From Apoda limacodes (taxonomy: Eukaryota > Arthropoda > Insecta > Lepidoptera > Limacodidae), in NCBI GenBank assembly GCA_946406115.1, contig OX291557.1:16896501-16960500 (forward strand): 64,000 bases of DNA. Reading direction: 5' to 3'. Below are positions 34,946 through 45,860 of this stretch, piece after piece (within the stretch, counting starts at the first letter, position 1; each line of letters opens with the position of its first letter). The notes below the pieces were generated by a model. It did no database searches. It had not been told where the DNA came from and saw only the letters and a list, made by a program, of their open reading frames with translations. The translations under genes and the position numbers were made by a program.

Positions 34946-35517
34946 ACGATTTAGGTATAGATACTAATAAAGGTATATCTTATTAGCTTTCTTTTTATTG
35001 TTCAACTGTTTCCAATAACTCAAAAACTGTGCTGTTCTTCCAGCTTGTCTTCAATAGTTAAATTTGATTTTACCTCCAACATTAAGATTACCACCAACCA
35101 CAATGCAAACTTTGTATAAAACACAAAGTTGTCGAGATAAGAACACGAACAAAACAACTGACAATCACATTGCTTTTCGCAGAACATTACTTTAACCTCA
35201 CAATACAGTTTGTTAAATGAAATCACTGTTTAATATTAAAGGTGTAGTTTATGTTTAAAGTTTTCTGCGAACGCACGTGTATCGTTGTTTTTGGAGCTTA
35301 CAGAATTGCTACCTGAACGCACAACCATTGTCTTCTCACCATTGTGGTTCTAGTCCCATATCTCAGGGGAAATAATCCCTTAACAAACGCCACCTCTTAT
35401 TTTAAGCCCGTAACGCAAACTTGCTTTGTTTTCAGTCCATCTTTTTCACTATCTGCGGAAACAATAACAAAATTAAATTAAAATATGTTTTTATTTAAAA
35501 AAAATATAAAATTACCA

Positions 35518-35785
35518 TTAGCGTTTGCCCGTGACTCCGTCCGCGCTAAATTTACTTACAGGCGAAGAATTCCTACAACTATACAAGCTATATCCGTAGT
35601 TAGAGGAATTCGGCTATAGAACTCGTAATTATTGCGGCAACCTTTGAATTTCAATTTTATTTTAAGTGTTAATTCTAGGTAAGCTACCGTTATTCCAAAT
35701 TTCAGCCAAATCGGTTGATTTGTTGTATCCTGAGGAAGTCATAAATATACCTTCTTTTTCATTTATTATATTAGTAGGATTAAGT
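35518..35785 (-). mobile_element. Helitron-like (Lep1-type) element
   Basis: In plus orientation it shows GACTCCGTCCGCGCTAAATT, GAAGAATTCCTACAACTATA, TTCCAAATTTCAGCCAAATC and ends ATTTATTATATTAGTAGGAT, the reverse of a Lep1-type start. The CTATG/GTGGGAAC core is decayed. The 56-bp minisatellite begins about 30 bp beyond its end. Confidence 0.65.
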
Positions 35786-35814
35786 TCTTAATTAAATAAC
35801 TTGGCGATTTAAAT

Positions 35815-36206
35815 AACATTGCCGTTATACAATGGTGACTATGTTGTTGAATACAAAGTTTATTAATGATAACATTACCGTTGTTCTATGGTGACTATGT
35901 TGTTGAATACAAAGTTTATTAATGATAACATTACCGTTGTTCTATGGTGACTATGTTGTTGAATACAAAGTTTATTAATAATAACATTGCCGTTGTACTG
36001 TGGCGACTATGTTGTTGAACACAAAGTTTATTAACAATAACATTGCCGTTGTACTATGGTGACTATGTTGTTGAATACAAAGTTTATTCATAATAATATT
36101 GCCGTTGTACTGTGGCGAGTATGTTGTTGAATACAAAGTTTATTAATAATAACATTTCTGTTGTACAATGGCCACTATGTCGTTGAATACAAAGTTTTTA
36201 ATATTA
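35815..36206. repeat. Minisatellite, 56-bp unit x 7
   Basis: Copies start every 56 bp: 35815, 35871, 35927, 35983, 36039, 36095 and 36151. Each reads AACATTGCCGTTGTACTATG, then GTGACTATGTTGTTGAATAC, then AAAGTTTATTAATAAT. There are no indels across six units. Variant pairs (units 2 and 3 share TTACCGTTGTTC; units 4 and 6 share TACTGTGGCGA) suggest duplication of multi-unit blocks. The seventh is the most diverged at its end. Non-coding. Confidence 0.95.
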
Positions 36207-36659
36207 TCATTAAATAATAAATTAAATATTCAACTACTGTAGTTCCAATTGATAAGAGCATTCTTAATATCATCTACATATATCTCACATTATCCACAGA
36301 AGATTAGGGATTCTAAGATTTCAAAATGTGAAACCATTTTCACATCATCACAATTTCTTTCAGATAAGACGTTTAATTAACAAAGAAACGAGAAATTTGA
36401 CTATCAACAAAAGTTCCTATAAAATAAACCAATTAACACATTTAAAAAATCCTGTTATATATAGGTGTACTATACATATTTAGGTACATTTACTAATTAC
36501 TTAAGTTTTAACTCTATAAATAGCCATATATTTATTTATAGCTAAATACATTTTTTTATTAAATTTGTTTAAGAAGTTATAAATAATTGTGAACCTTTTT
36601 ATATTACAACAATAGCGAGCTTTGAGCTGTAAATGTTATTAATTTATCGCACTCATCAT

Positions 36660-36745
36660 AGCAGTCTATTGTCATCCCAGTATTGAATCCCGTACTTCGA
36701 TGAGCGAACAGCTGCCGGCTTTAACGAACCTTTTGCATGGGCAAT
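36660..36745 (-). repeat. Possible tRNA-like SINE remnant
   Basis: The minus strand contains AAAGCCGGCAGCTGTTCGCT and ACGGGATTCAATACTGG, loosely like a tRNA head with a decayed box B. No body that I recognise follows. Weak call. Confidence 0.25.
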
Positions 36746-37219
36746 CCTCTATTAAAATAGGAGACTTTTTCTTGTTGAACCATATTTTTATACATTTACA
36801 CTTCTTGTGCAAAAAACATATTTCTGGTTACATTTCGATATCTTTCTTTATTTAAGAAAGACTTGAAATTTTGTTATAATATATACGTTAAACTTAGTTA
36901 GTATTTTTAATATTCAAAAATTGCTGTGCTCTATTAAGCAGAAAGAGAGATAACTCATATAAATATTATTTAACACCTACTATAAATGTACCACCATAAT
37001 CTTAAGCAAGTAAAAAATATTTGATTTGATTTTAAATAAATTTTATTAAATTATTTTATACAGTGTCTACTTGCCTATTGTTAAAGATCTATTTCATTCG
37101 TTTTAGTTTTTCAATTACCATCATCGCTTCGGAATATCGTTTTAATTTTTTTTCATTACATCCGATAATTTCAATTTAAAAATATTTAAAGCTACGAAGC
37201 GCAAAATTTCGTGGGTTAG

Positions 37220-37375
37220 TATATTGTAATGCCTTTAGACCACAATAACTGAACTGATTTCGCTGAAATATACTTTGAATTACTTAGTTTTCTACTTAAA
37301 AAATTATAAATTTTCTCGACGATAGCCGTATCTAGCACGAGCAGAGCCGCGGGCAAAAGCTTATTAAATAATGTG
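37220..37375 (+). mobile_element. Helitron-like (Lep1-type) fragment
   Basis: AGTATATTGTAATGCC, AACTGAACTGATTTCGCTGA and a GAGCAGAGCCGCGGGCAAAA tail match the start, core and end words of the family. The middle is heavily decayed. Confidence 0.5.
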
Positions 37376-38441
37376 AGATGATTACGTCTTGTTTACTGAA
37401 GACAATGTTTAAAATATTAAACAGCATTACCTTTTACAGCATTTTTAAACATTAAAAGATAAGGTTAATCTTATAATTAATATCTAAGCAAATACACATT
37501 AATGTGTTTTGTCCTCCGTAATTTTATTATAATAATAATCATTATTCAAGAGATTTAGACTATTATAATTATTATTAGTAGCAATGTAAATAAATACAAA
37601 AATAGGATTTATTTTATCTACCGGGACATTTAACTTAAGTAAATAAACCCAACCGTGACGGCAAGTTGCAGGACCATCTTTTTAAAAATAATTAATGGAG
37701 AAAACTCTCCTTCATACTTAATATTTTTTACCCAAAAAAAATATTGGTATCGTCCATTGATAGAATCTATTGTCCATGGCTACCCCACATCACCCTACCT
37801 GTTGTGAATGGCCCAAGAGCGTTACAATGAAAAATGTATTTTTTTCTCGGTTTCTTTTGTCGGTGGTAGCTCTATATTTCACGTGGAACAATTATCATTG
37901 TCTTTGGCACCTTGGAACAGTGCGGTTGCATATAGTTCGCAGACTCTTTTGTGTTTTTGCTAAGATTTTGGACGAGCCGCCTTTGTTTCTACAGGAGAGA
38001 GCTTTGTTTAAACTGTAAGTTCAAAGTGAAAGCTCCAGGTGGGTGGTTCAAATAATTTATGATCCACTAGATATCTGTGCTGGGTTTACCTGTGCCGTAA
38101 GAATAAAGACAGAGTCTGTTTATTATTGTGTATACTATGCCTGTGCATACAACTTGTAACTTTATACACTAGACACACAAAAACCTATGTCTGGAGCATA
38201 TGTCAAGCCACATTTATAACTACAAGTAATATGATATAATTATGCTAATTAGACAACTGTCCACTTCGCGTTATAGTGTAGATTGGCTTAGGTATACTAC
38301 ATTGATTTAAACGTATGCTTTTCGCTTATACTTACATATTTCATATTTCATATACCTACTAGTTTGTAACATATTGGTTTGTGCATTTTAATAAAGTAAA
38401 ACTATTACATTGCTTATATTCTATTTTCTTTTGTCATAGTA

Positions 38442-39363
38442 GGGGAACTTGGGGTAATCAGGGCCACCATGAGGTAATGAAGATCACTTTACTTTAGATT
38501 TGCCTAAACACGTTTAGTCCGTGTTTTGTTTTCACTTTGAGATTACTCATCGGTAAAATAGGACCAAATGGCTTCCATTAGCCCACTTTAAACAAATTTC
38601 ATATTGTAGTAACGAAGCCGTCTACCTACCTAGAAACCTAATAAATTGTGGTACAATGCTCAAGAAGTTATTGTGCCTAAGATTATATTTGTGATTTTTG
38701 CATTCGGCAATAATTGTCATTCGGAAGATAAGTATTTGAATAATCCTAAAATGTTTAATAATATTTTATAAAAATTAGGTTTTTAATGTTTAAGAAGGAA
38801 TATATAGTTTATGTTTCATTAGTCATTCATATTAGTTGGCTTATATTTCTCTGGTTTATCTTAATACCCCGTACTCCGGTTTATCTTCATACCCCGTACT
38901 TCGGTTTATCTTAATACTCCGTACTCCGGTTCTTTTAACCCTTACCTTAGGCAATGGAAGCCAATGCCACTCTGTTCTTTAAATATTTTATTTGTTTGTT
39001 CTTTTAAATGTTTTGTCGTAATGAAGTAAAGCTGATTAGTTTTAGTATCCAAAATACCCAACATTTACATGAAAATTTACAAAAAAAATGGCAAAAGTTA
39101 TTAAAGTTTTTCCTTAAGTGAGTAGAAGTTGCAAAGTCTAAGCAGACCACTTCAATATTATTCAATACAGTATTTTCGGCCACTTTAACTTTCAAACCCC
39201 CCAAACTTTTTTGTACATGTCAGTACTGACTCTTATCACAAAGCGTGTGTGCATTATTGTAGCAAAGCCCTGGCACAGACTGTGACATTAGTTTGGCATA
39301 GCATCAACTTGTGCAGATAGTACCTACATGTGTCCGGTGATAGGTCCTAGAGTTCCCCATATC
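38442..39363. mobile_element. Candidate non-autonomous DNA transposon with internal tandem repeats
   Basis: The left end GGGGAACTTGGGGTAATCAG and the right end TCCTAGAGTTCCCC are weakly inverted (GGGGAAC/GTTCCCC). At 38853-38927 three 25-bp units (GGTTTATCTTAATACCCCGT-ACTCC) echo the reverse complement of the left end (ATTACCCCAAGTTCC). Repeated terminal motifs inside an element are typical of transposase-binding sites. The minus-strand open frame at 39004-39204 has no recognised domain. Ends and target duplication are not firm. Confidence 0.35.
38853..38930. repeat. Tandem repeat, 25-bp unit x 3
   Basis: GGTTTATCTTAATACCCCGT plus ACTCC is repeated at 38853, 38878 and 38903 with one or two changes per copy. 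Confidence 0.9.
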
Positions 39364-40407
39364 GGAATCTAAGTTGCAGAAAAAACCTCATATCCTCCTG
39401 ACTTCCCATATTCCTTCAGAGATTAAATAGTTTTAAGATCTTATGCCGCGTTACTCATGCGAATTAACTTTTTCATTTAACTTTTACATCTCTTTTTTTT
39501 TACGGGATGAATTCTTCATTATTTAACGCTTCCATCAAGTAAGAAACCTACACGCCAAATTTTAAGTTTGTCAACCTTTTTGCGCCCGGAGAATATAGAA
39601 GACGTTAAAAAAAAAACACATCAAACATTTTTCCCAAGCCTATGTTTTTAAAAAAGGTCTCTTGATTTATAAAAATTACTATTAACATTAAAATGATCAT
39701 TAGATACGGAAACTGTGACACAGAAACGATTTAATTTCAACTGCAATTTACGACTTGCAATAAATAATTCTGTCGAAAAAACCCCGCGCCATTGTCGTCA
39801 GTTTTTTTAACCATTAAAAACCCTATCAATAGCTTCAACGAAAATCAATACGATTGGCATCCCTCTCTTTCTAACTAATAATAAATGAATGTGACAAAAA
39901 TAAGCAAATGTTAACAAATGAAATATAATAGGTAACGCGTTACAAATTTCAATAAATAACTGAATGGCCACACGATAAATGTACCATTGTTATAATATAG
40001 GTAATGTTGATTTATATGAATATTCATGTTTTTAATTTTAATATATGTGTGTCGTTTTTTATTGAATACGGATTTAAATGTTATATATTGAAATTGATAT
40101 TAAATGGCGTAACGCTAACGGGAATGCATGCCTGCCGCACGTGTACCTCGTTATCAATACAATTTATAATAAAATTAAAATTGAATTAAATAAATTATGT
40201 AGTTCTTATCGATTTATGATTTAAATATATTGTGTTGCAATATATTTCATATTGAAAACAGAAAAGTAACATGTTGTGTTTAATTGGTGGGCAAAATGAC
40301 TGAAAATCATAATGTTTCATTTTATGACAATTATTAATACAAATGCAATTTGTAGTAGTAATTTAAATAAATTCCAATATCCAGAATCACTTATTTTATA
40401 TTTGTAT

Positions 40408-40700
40408 GTAGATATTCACGACTTCAATCGCCCGAAGGGGATAGCCAGCGGGTAAAAAAACACCCACACCATAATGTGGGGGCAACTTCGTTTCACTAAC
40501 CACTTCAGTCCTGCGTGACAGATGGTAAGCCCATCGCTGCACCTTGCTTCGGACGTAGTGTATCTGAAAAAAGATGGCTTATTACGGCTCTATTGTCGTA
40601 AACCACCATCTTATGAAAAGTAAATGATAAAATATAAGACGGAATAATTTACCCCATTTTGCCAGTTATTTACGAACTATAAAAAGCAACTAACTAAAAA
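40408..40700. repeat. Dispersed repeat, same family as 9520-9820
   Basis: CGAAGGGGATAGCCAGCGGG, ACTAACCACTTCAGTCCTGC, GTAAACCACCATCTTATGAA and ACTATAAAAAGCAACTAACT follow the order of the 9.5-kb copy. It is about 290 bp with no open frame. Confidence 0.65.
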
Positions 40701-41183
40701 GAATCTACATGATAAACAAACACACAGACAAATTGAAATCTTGGGTCAAAGTTTCCACAAAAAATGTTTTGAAATTTTGAATTCCGCATGAAACACCACA
40801 CTGATCAGTAGATTATTTGGGTATCTTTGACGACATATTTTTTTATAAATTATAAATAAATATGATGTCAAAGTAAACTTGCCGTCGCGCCATATTAATT
40901 TCAAAAAAGCCAGCTCTATCTTTTGTACTTAGGTACGCTATCTAAAAAGATACAACGTTTGACTATAAAGCATAGTCTGACAAAAGGCTAATGTTCAATA
41001 AAATGTCATAGATTTGTCTCTTTACTGAAGAACTATCATATTTCAGACAGTTTTCTAATACCAAGGAAAAAACGTTATCTTGTTACATTTTAAAAACGAT
41101 AAAACTAATAAAACTCGACCTTAACTCCATATGATAAAGACAAAACGAACTGCACGTCAATGTTTTCCAGTTGCAGAAACCAA

Positions 41184-41321
41184 CTTATTGCAAAAAGTCT
41201 CGAGCACTCCAGACTTGAAAATTCGAGAAAGAAATGTATGCAAGTAGGTGAAAAAACTTGCATACATTGTATTTACTCCCGAATTTACGAGTCTAGCCTA
41301 CTCGAGACTGTTCGCAATAAG
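41184..41321. mobile_element. Foldback hairpin element (copy 1)
   Basis: This 138-bp segment is an imperfect palindrome from end to end. The outer arms CTTATTGCAAAAAGTCTCGAG and CTCGAGACTGTTCGCAATAAG pair, mid arms around CCAGACTTGAAAATTCGAG and GAATTTACGAGTCTAG pair, and the inner 13 bp AATGTATGCAAGT / ACTTGCATACATT is perfect around a 10-nt loop. A 75-codon open frame crosses it and is an artefact. Related copies are at 43081-43232 and 30391-30505. Confidence 0.8.
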
Positions 41322-41399
41322 CTCTATATGGATGCGCCCATTCCATGTCTAGAGGCGATTCGTTTGTTGAACAAACAAGGATTTTAAATGCTACGTTAT

Positions 41400-41650
41400 T
41401 TTTCTTTTTATATCGCCATTTGAATATTTGTACCGTCGTTGTGGAGCTCGTGTCACTATGCGCCGCCTCCATACCATCACGTGATAGATATTTATAAAAG
41501 AAAAGCGGTATATCGCCGATACAGCGTTGTTTCCAATTTAATGATCGCTAATACCGATTTGGGGCTGTCGGCACGTCAGCCGAGCCTCGATTCGTATCGT
41601 TTCCAATGATTCCAATTGCCCAATGTCTCGTTTTGGCATTAGTTAACCTA
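41400..41650. promoter_or_regulatory. GC-richer unique island
   Basis: CGTCGTTGTGGAGCTCGTGT, GCGCCGCCTCCATACCATCA, CGGTATATCGCCGATACAGC and GGCTGTCGGCACGTCAGCCG lie in sequence without repeat signatures, with TAATGATCGCTAAT in the middle. Regulatory role is a guess. Confidence 0.2.
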
Positions 41651-41884
41651 TCTAACGATGTGATATCGGGTGATTTGTTAGTTAGTATGCAAGATCAGGA
41701 TGTTTTGACCGCAAAAAAAGTATAAACACGTATATTATTGGCGTTTGGGATCAAATTTATCACAACTTTGATAATCAAAGTATCGTAGTGTTCATGAGTT
41801 GCTTGTGTATAAAAATAGTTATAGGTATTGGTTAGTGGCCTTATGGATAAATTGTTAAAGAAAACTGGCTTGACAACGTCCGCC

Positions 41885-41970
41885 AATGCACACTAGGCCA
41901 GCGTGGTGGACTATGGCTTAAACCTCCTTTTCTGAAATAGAGGTCTGTTTCCTTGGGCTAAGGAAAGAAT
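41885..41970 (+). repeat. Retroposon tail fragment
   Basis: GGCCAGCGTGGTGGACTATG and GCTTAAACCTCC are the standard words of the lepidopteran retroposon tail, truncated on both sides. Confidence 0.65.
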
Positions 41971-42349
41971 GAAACGTATATCTTGTTACTTTCAAAAGCA
42001 ACTAAACTATCTACAGAACATAATGACTTATTTTGTGTTGATATTCGTTAGAACATGATTGTGTTTTTCATAGGCAAAGTTGCGGGAACGTCAAAATTTT
42101 AATATTTGAAACGACTATGTTTAAAAATACCATTTCACATATGTCAAAATTCCGCGAGGAGACAGTCGTACAGTACGGACGATCTGGACTATTTTGGTTT
42201 ATACGAGAAAGCGAGACCATAGATAACTAAAGAAACTATGTGTTTGTAATTCTGTCACAATACAGGTAATAGATTCTGTACTTCACAGAGAAGTATTCAG
42301 TTAGAACAGAGGTACATAGGTACTTGGAGGGACGGAGAAGGTTAGGTAC

Positions 42350-42892
42350 TTTTTCACAAACGTGCTACGATATACGATGATATATCGTATATATCATCAG
42401 ATAGCACAAGCTTCTTTGGGATAAATCGAACTTGTAGTAGCACAGTATCAGCGAGCGGCCTGCAATGTTTTAGCCGGCCGCTCGAGCAGCGGTCGAATAT
42501 GTAATTCGACAATGGAAAAACTTTTTTAAACTCGAACATTGATAACCAAAGACATAACTCATCAAATTATATTTAAATTTTGGTCTTGCAAAACAAAAAG
42601 AATGCGCCATTAAATTAATTTTAAAAAAGTAAACAAAGAAATCGACATTTGAACGCGGCGAATTGGCAGCAAAGTTACCTAAACTATTTTTATTATTGTC
42701 AATATAATTAAATTTCAAATTACAATTGTAAGTTATTATGTTATTGTTTTAATTAACAAGCATGTTTGAAGAACCTTGGCCACAACTAAGCATAACCGGT
42801 TTCCGTGATCTCTCTCATTCGCTCACGATCACTCATGATCGCCCGGTTATGCTGCACTTTCGGGCCGCCGCAGTTATGTACTATATGTCCCG
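42350..42892 (-). repeat. Copy 2 of the ~500-bp dispersed element
   Basis: This is the inverted counterpart of 4743-5245. It carries CGGCCGCTCGAGCAGCGGTCG and GATATACGATGATATATCGT palindromes at one end. At the other are two inverted words AGCATAACCGG (42788 region) and CCGGTTATGCT (42843 region) enclosing CTCATTCGCTCACGATCACT. Short open frames on both strands parallel those of copy 1 only loosely. No transposase motif. Confidence 0.7.
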
Positions 42893-43080
42893 GCGGCACA
42901 GAATATGTTATCAGTACTATAAAATACAAAGGGCACTATTTTAAGCTTACGTTGCAACGGGTCAATGGTGTGGCCTAAGTGTTGGCACAAGGATTGGTTT
43001 GCGGAACGAAAAGGCCACCTCGACTAACTTCTTCAAGCGTTCTCAAGGAAACAGATTTTTGCACAGATTACCTAAGGGAG

Positions 43081-43232
43081 CTTATTGGGAACAGCCTCAA
43101 GCAATTCAGACTCTGGAATTCGAGAGAAAATGTATGCAAATATATTTACAGGTTTCGAGAGGTAAGTCAGACTTCCATACATTTTTGTATTGAATTTCAG
43201 ATTTCGAATAGCTTGAGACTGTTCCCAATAAG
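43081..43232. mobile_element. Foldback hairpin element (copy 2)
   Basis: The outer arms GCTTATTGGGAACAGCCTCA and TGAGACTGTTCCCAATAAG pair. Mid arms with CTGGAATTCGAGAG and inner ATGTATGCAAATA / CCATACATTTTTG pair imperfectly. It contains AGAG|GTAAGT at 43160, which lacks a pyrimidine tract and is not counted as a ratchet site. The 132-codon open frame (42979-43377) crosses the hairpin and has no recognised domain. Confidence 0.75.
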
Positions 43233-43264
43233 GTCCCAGGGCACCATTTATTCAAATCCAAAAG

Positions 43265-43550
43265 GCAGAAATATGGAATGGCTGACTTCTGGTACCAAGG
43301 TTCACTGGAGGGACATACAAGATATTAGCTTTTTATCCCAGTCGAGAGACCCATATGCAAAAAATATCCACGAATGAAAAGGACACTATCCATTTGCGTC
43401 GGAAAGGTGCACCGCGACAAGAGTGATTTTTCCACAAGAAGGTACAGAAAATAATATATAAAACTTTTTGTTCCCGTAAATCAAGGGTTTCCCGTAGAAG
43501 CGATGACCGAATTCCGCGTGATCGAAGCCGCTGGCAAAAACTACTAAAAC
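43265..43550 (+). mobile_element. Helitron-like (Lep1-type) element, decayed
   Basis: GGACATACAAGATATTAGCT, TTTTTATCCCAG, CGTAGAAGCGATGACCGAAT and GAAGCCGCTGGCAAAAACTA follow the family's order. The 5' part has decayed. Confidence 0.55.
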
Positions 43551-44270
43551 TAACAAATAACATGAACAAAAAAAAAAGGAACTGACAAAATAATTGATGG
43601 TATACAAATAAGCATTTTTTACCTCACTCAAATTAATAATACCCTTCTAATATTGCATGACGCGTTAAAATAAACACATAAAAAAACAACTGTGAAGTAA
43701 CCCTTAGTCATAAAATACCAGCTACTAAAATATTTAACCACAAAATCTAAACAAAACAACTAAACCATAAAAAAACAAAAAAAAAACTACATCAACATAA
43801 GTGACTAAAAAAAATCCCCGCAATAACAATCAAATGTCACAGCTAGACGTCACTCATTACGACACCATAAAACCATTCATTACTAGCGCAATTAAAAAAA
43901 AAAACCACCGCTAGCTTAGCAAGTGTGACGAAAACCGCTTACACTGCGCCCACATAGTTTTTTAAATAACCAAAAAAAAAGGAGGGACGCCGCCGTCTTA
44001 TGCAAAAAACTTCTTATATATTCACCCCTCGCAGTTTTATTCGCTTAATGAATGCTCCTCGTTTTTTTTTTCGGTACTCGACGCAGTTGTTTTGACGGAA
44101 CGCAATCTAGCCACTAATTGCTTTTTCCTCCTCGGGGTACGTTATTTTACTTCGAAAAATTACGTTTTATTAATTGAATAATATTAATGATACTTCCTAC
44201 TAGCTATCAATCTTTAATGACGTTTTTATAAGTCGTCGTTGTCAATGGGGCGTTTTTTCCTACAAGCACT
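43551..44270. other. A-rich and C/A-rich stretch
   Basis: There are many poly(A) runs (43560-43990), then a mixed patch with CGGTACTCGACGCAGTTG and CCTCCTCGGGGTACG near 44070-44145. No gene or repeat is recognised. Confidence 0.4.
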
Positions 44271-44284
44271 CTGAGAGTTGTTTA

Positions 44285-44397
44285 TTTTTTTTTCTTTTTT
44301 GCTTTTACAGGCAACGATCGATGTTAATTACGTATCTAATGGCTCCCGTGATACACTTCCATTAATAATGCGCTGGCAACACTGTCCCATTCCTTAA
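44285..44397 (+). other. Strong 3' splice site with possible terminal exon
   Basis: A long pyrimidine tract (TTTTTTTTTCTTTTTTGCTT) ends TTTACAG at 44310, the strongest acceptor on the plus strand that I saw. From 44311 one frame stays open for 28 codons (GCA ACG ATC GAT ... CCC ATT CCT) before TAA at 44395-44397. It is less AT-biased than its surroundings. The peptide matches nothing I know, and no poly(A) signal follows closely. It could be an alternative last exon or a decoy acceptor. Confidence 0.15.
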
Positions 44398-45589
44398 GAG
44401 ATTTAATAACCATCCACATATATACGAGAAGCACAAGAAATTTGCCTTTAGATATGAGTTTTATGGAAATAAACCTTAACGGTTTTTTCTTTTGGACTTT
44501 GGAGTAGGCTTAAAAGTGTTTCAAAGAAAACAACTTCAACACAAGCTAAATATTGCAATACTATTTAACTGTTATTAATCAAACATACGCATATAAAGCG
44601 CATATTCACAAAAATAGAAGGAACTCGAGTGCTTTTTTCGAAGATTTTTTTTTTTTTGAGTGAAAATAAGCCAATTTGTTTGAGTACTGACACCTATTTA
44701 CCTATGTAGGTATGTTATACATTGACTTTTTGATATTATAATACATTACATAAATAATGATTTATATTTTATTTGAAAATAAACAAAAAACTTAAAAATT
44801 GTTGACATATCCAACGTAATTCCACCAACCAACAGTAAGATACTTAAGTATGCACCGCGTCGGCTTACATATTTATTCGTCCATGAATTTCACAAAGTAA
44901 GGGGCTTTGACGTAATAGTTGCAAAAACTGAATAACACAGTTATTACAAAGCAAACTAAACAAAAACATCTCATTAAAATATTAAAATACTGTAGGTGCT
45001 TCATGCGCACGAATTTAGTCCTACATTTGCATCAGCTGTCGCAAAGCGTAACATCGAAAAGTTTATCTACGCTTAGATTAAACCTACATTCATTTCTGAA
45101 CGTATAAAATGCAACGTATTGTTCTCCATAGCTATTATTATTGCATTTATTTCACCATTTTATTTTATTATCATAACGATTTTTTTCGCAATGAATCTGC
45201 GCGTCGCGCGTCCGTATAATTTCTTTTGTTCCGCACGTTGATCATTGTTTCTTTTTGTTACGTTTTTTTTATTGTGTCGCGGTGTTGCCAGCATAGTGCG
45301 GGTGATTTATTCTCCCTTTTGGGTAAAACAACACCCGTGCGAGTTACGATTAGCTGCCGGTCGTAATATCTAATTACTATGTGCAAGCACGTACGAACAT
45401 AACTCGCATGCTACCTCCGACCCATGTGGTTTATGGAATTGGATCCTCATATTTCGGCAGACTATCTTTTTGTCTGCGTCTTAGAAGCAACATTTTCCTT
45501 GGTAATTTGATATATTTTATCCTTAAATCTTAAGTCTTCTTTGCGTGCAAAGAAAATTTATTTGCTTATCTAGCGCGGAATAGGCGAGT

Positions 45590-45860
45590 TCTTTTTTTAA
45601 ACGTCCTCCCGTCTAATGTTGGTAATTCCAAATTCAATCATCTCAAACAAAGGACTTCTCTCGCGCACCTAAATGGCGTTTTTTTAATCGGATATTATAA
45701 TTAATGTTCCTTTTGTCGCGTGCTGACGTGCCCTCGCCCGAACAATGGGATTTCTAATAGAAAGAGATATAAATATTTTTTCTTAGAAATTCAACGCTAC
45801 CTGACGATAAAACACAGGAGATTCCGCCGAATTAAATTAGAATAATAATCGAGAAACCTC
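45590..45860. promoter_or_regulatory. Candidate cis-regulatory island
   Basis: The stretch combines TAAT words (CGTCTAATGTTGG, TATTATAATTAATG, TTCTAATAG) with HMG-type words (CAAACAAAGG, GAACAATGGG) and GC-rich spacers (GTCGCGTGCTGACGTGCCCT). No repeat signature. Function inferred from motif mix only. Confidence 0.25.

Noticed and set aside
35815..36206. CRISPR-like array because of regular 56-bp spacing.
   Set aside because: The whole unit repeats, including the would-be spacer, and the genome is eukaryotic. It is a minisatellite.
42255..42275. AATACAG|GTAATAG as a ratchet point.
   Set aside because: The donor is poor, the pyrimidine tract is weak, and there is no downstream GTAAGT.
43152..43170. 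AGAG|GTAAGT as a further ratchet point.
   Set aside because: There is no pyrimidine tract before the AG, and it lies in the foldback arm.
42979..43377. Longest open frame in the window (132 codons, plus strand).
   Set aside because: It runs through the foldback element at 43081-43232 and into a Helitron-like copy. No domain is recognisable, and a second frame is also open there.
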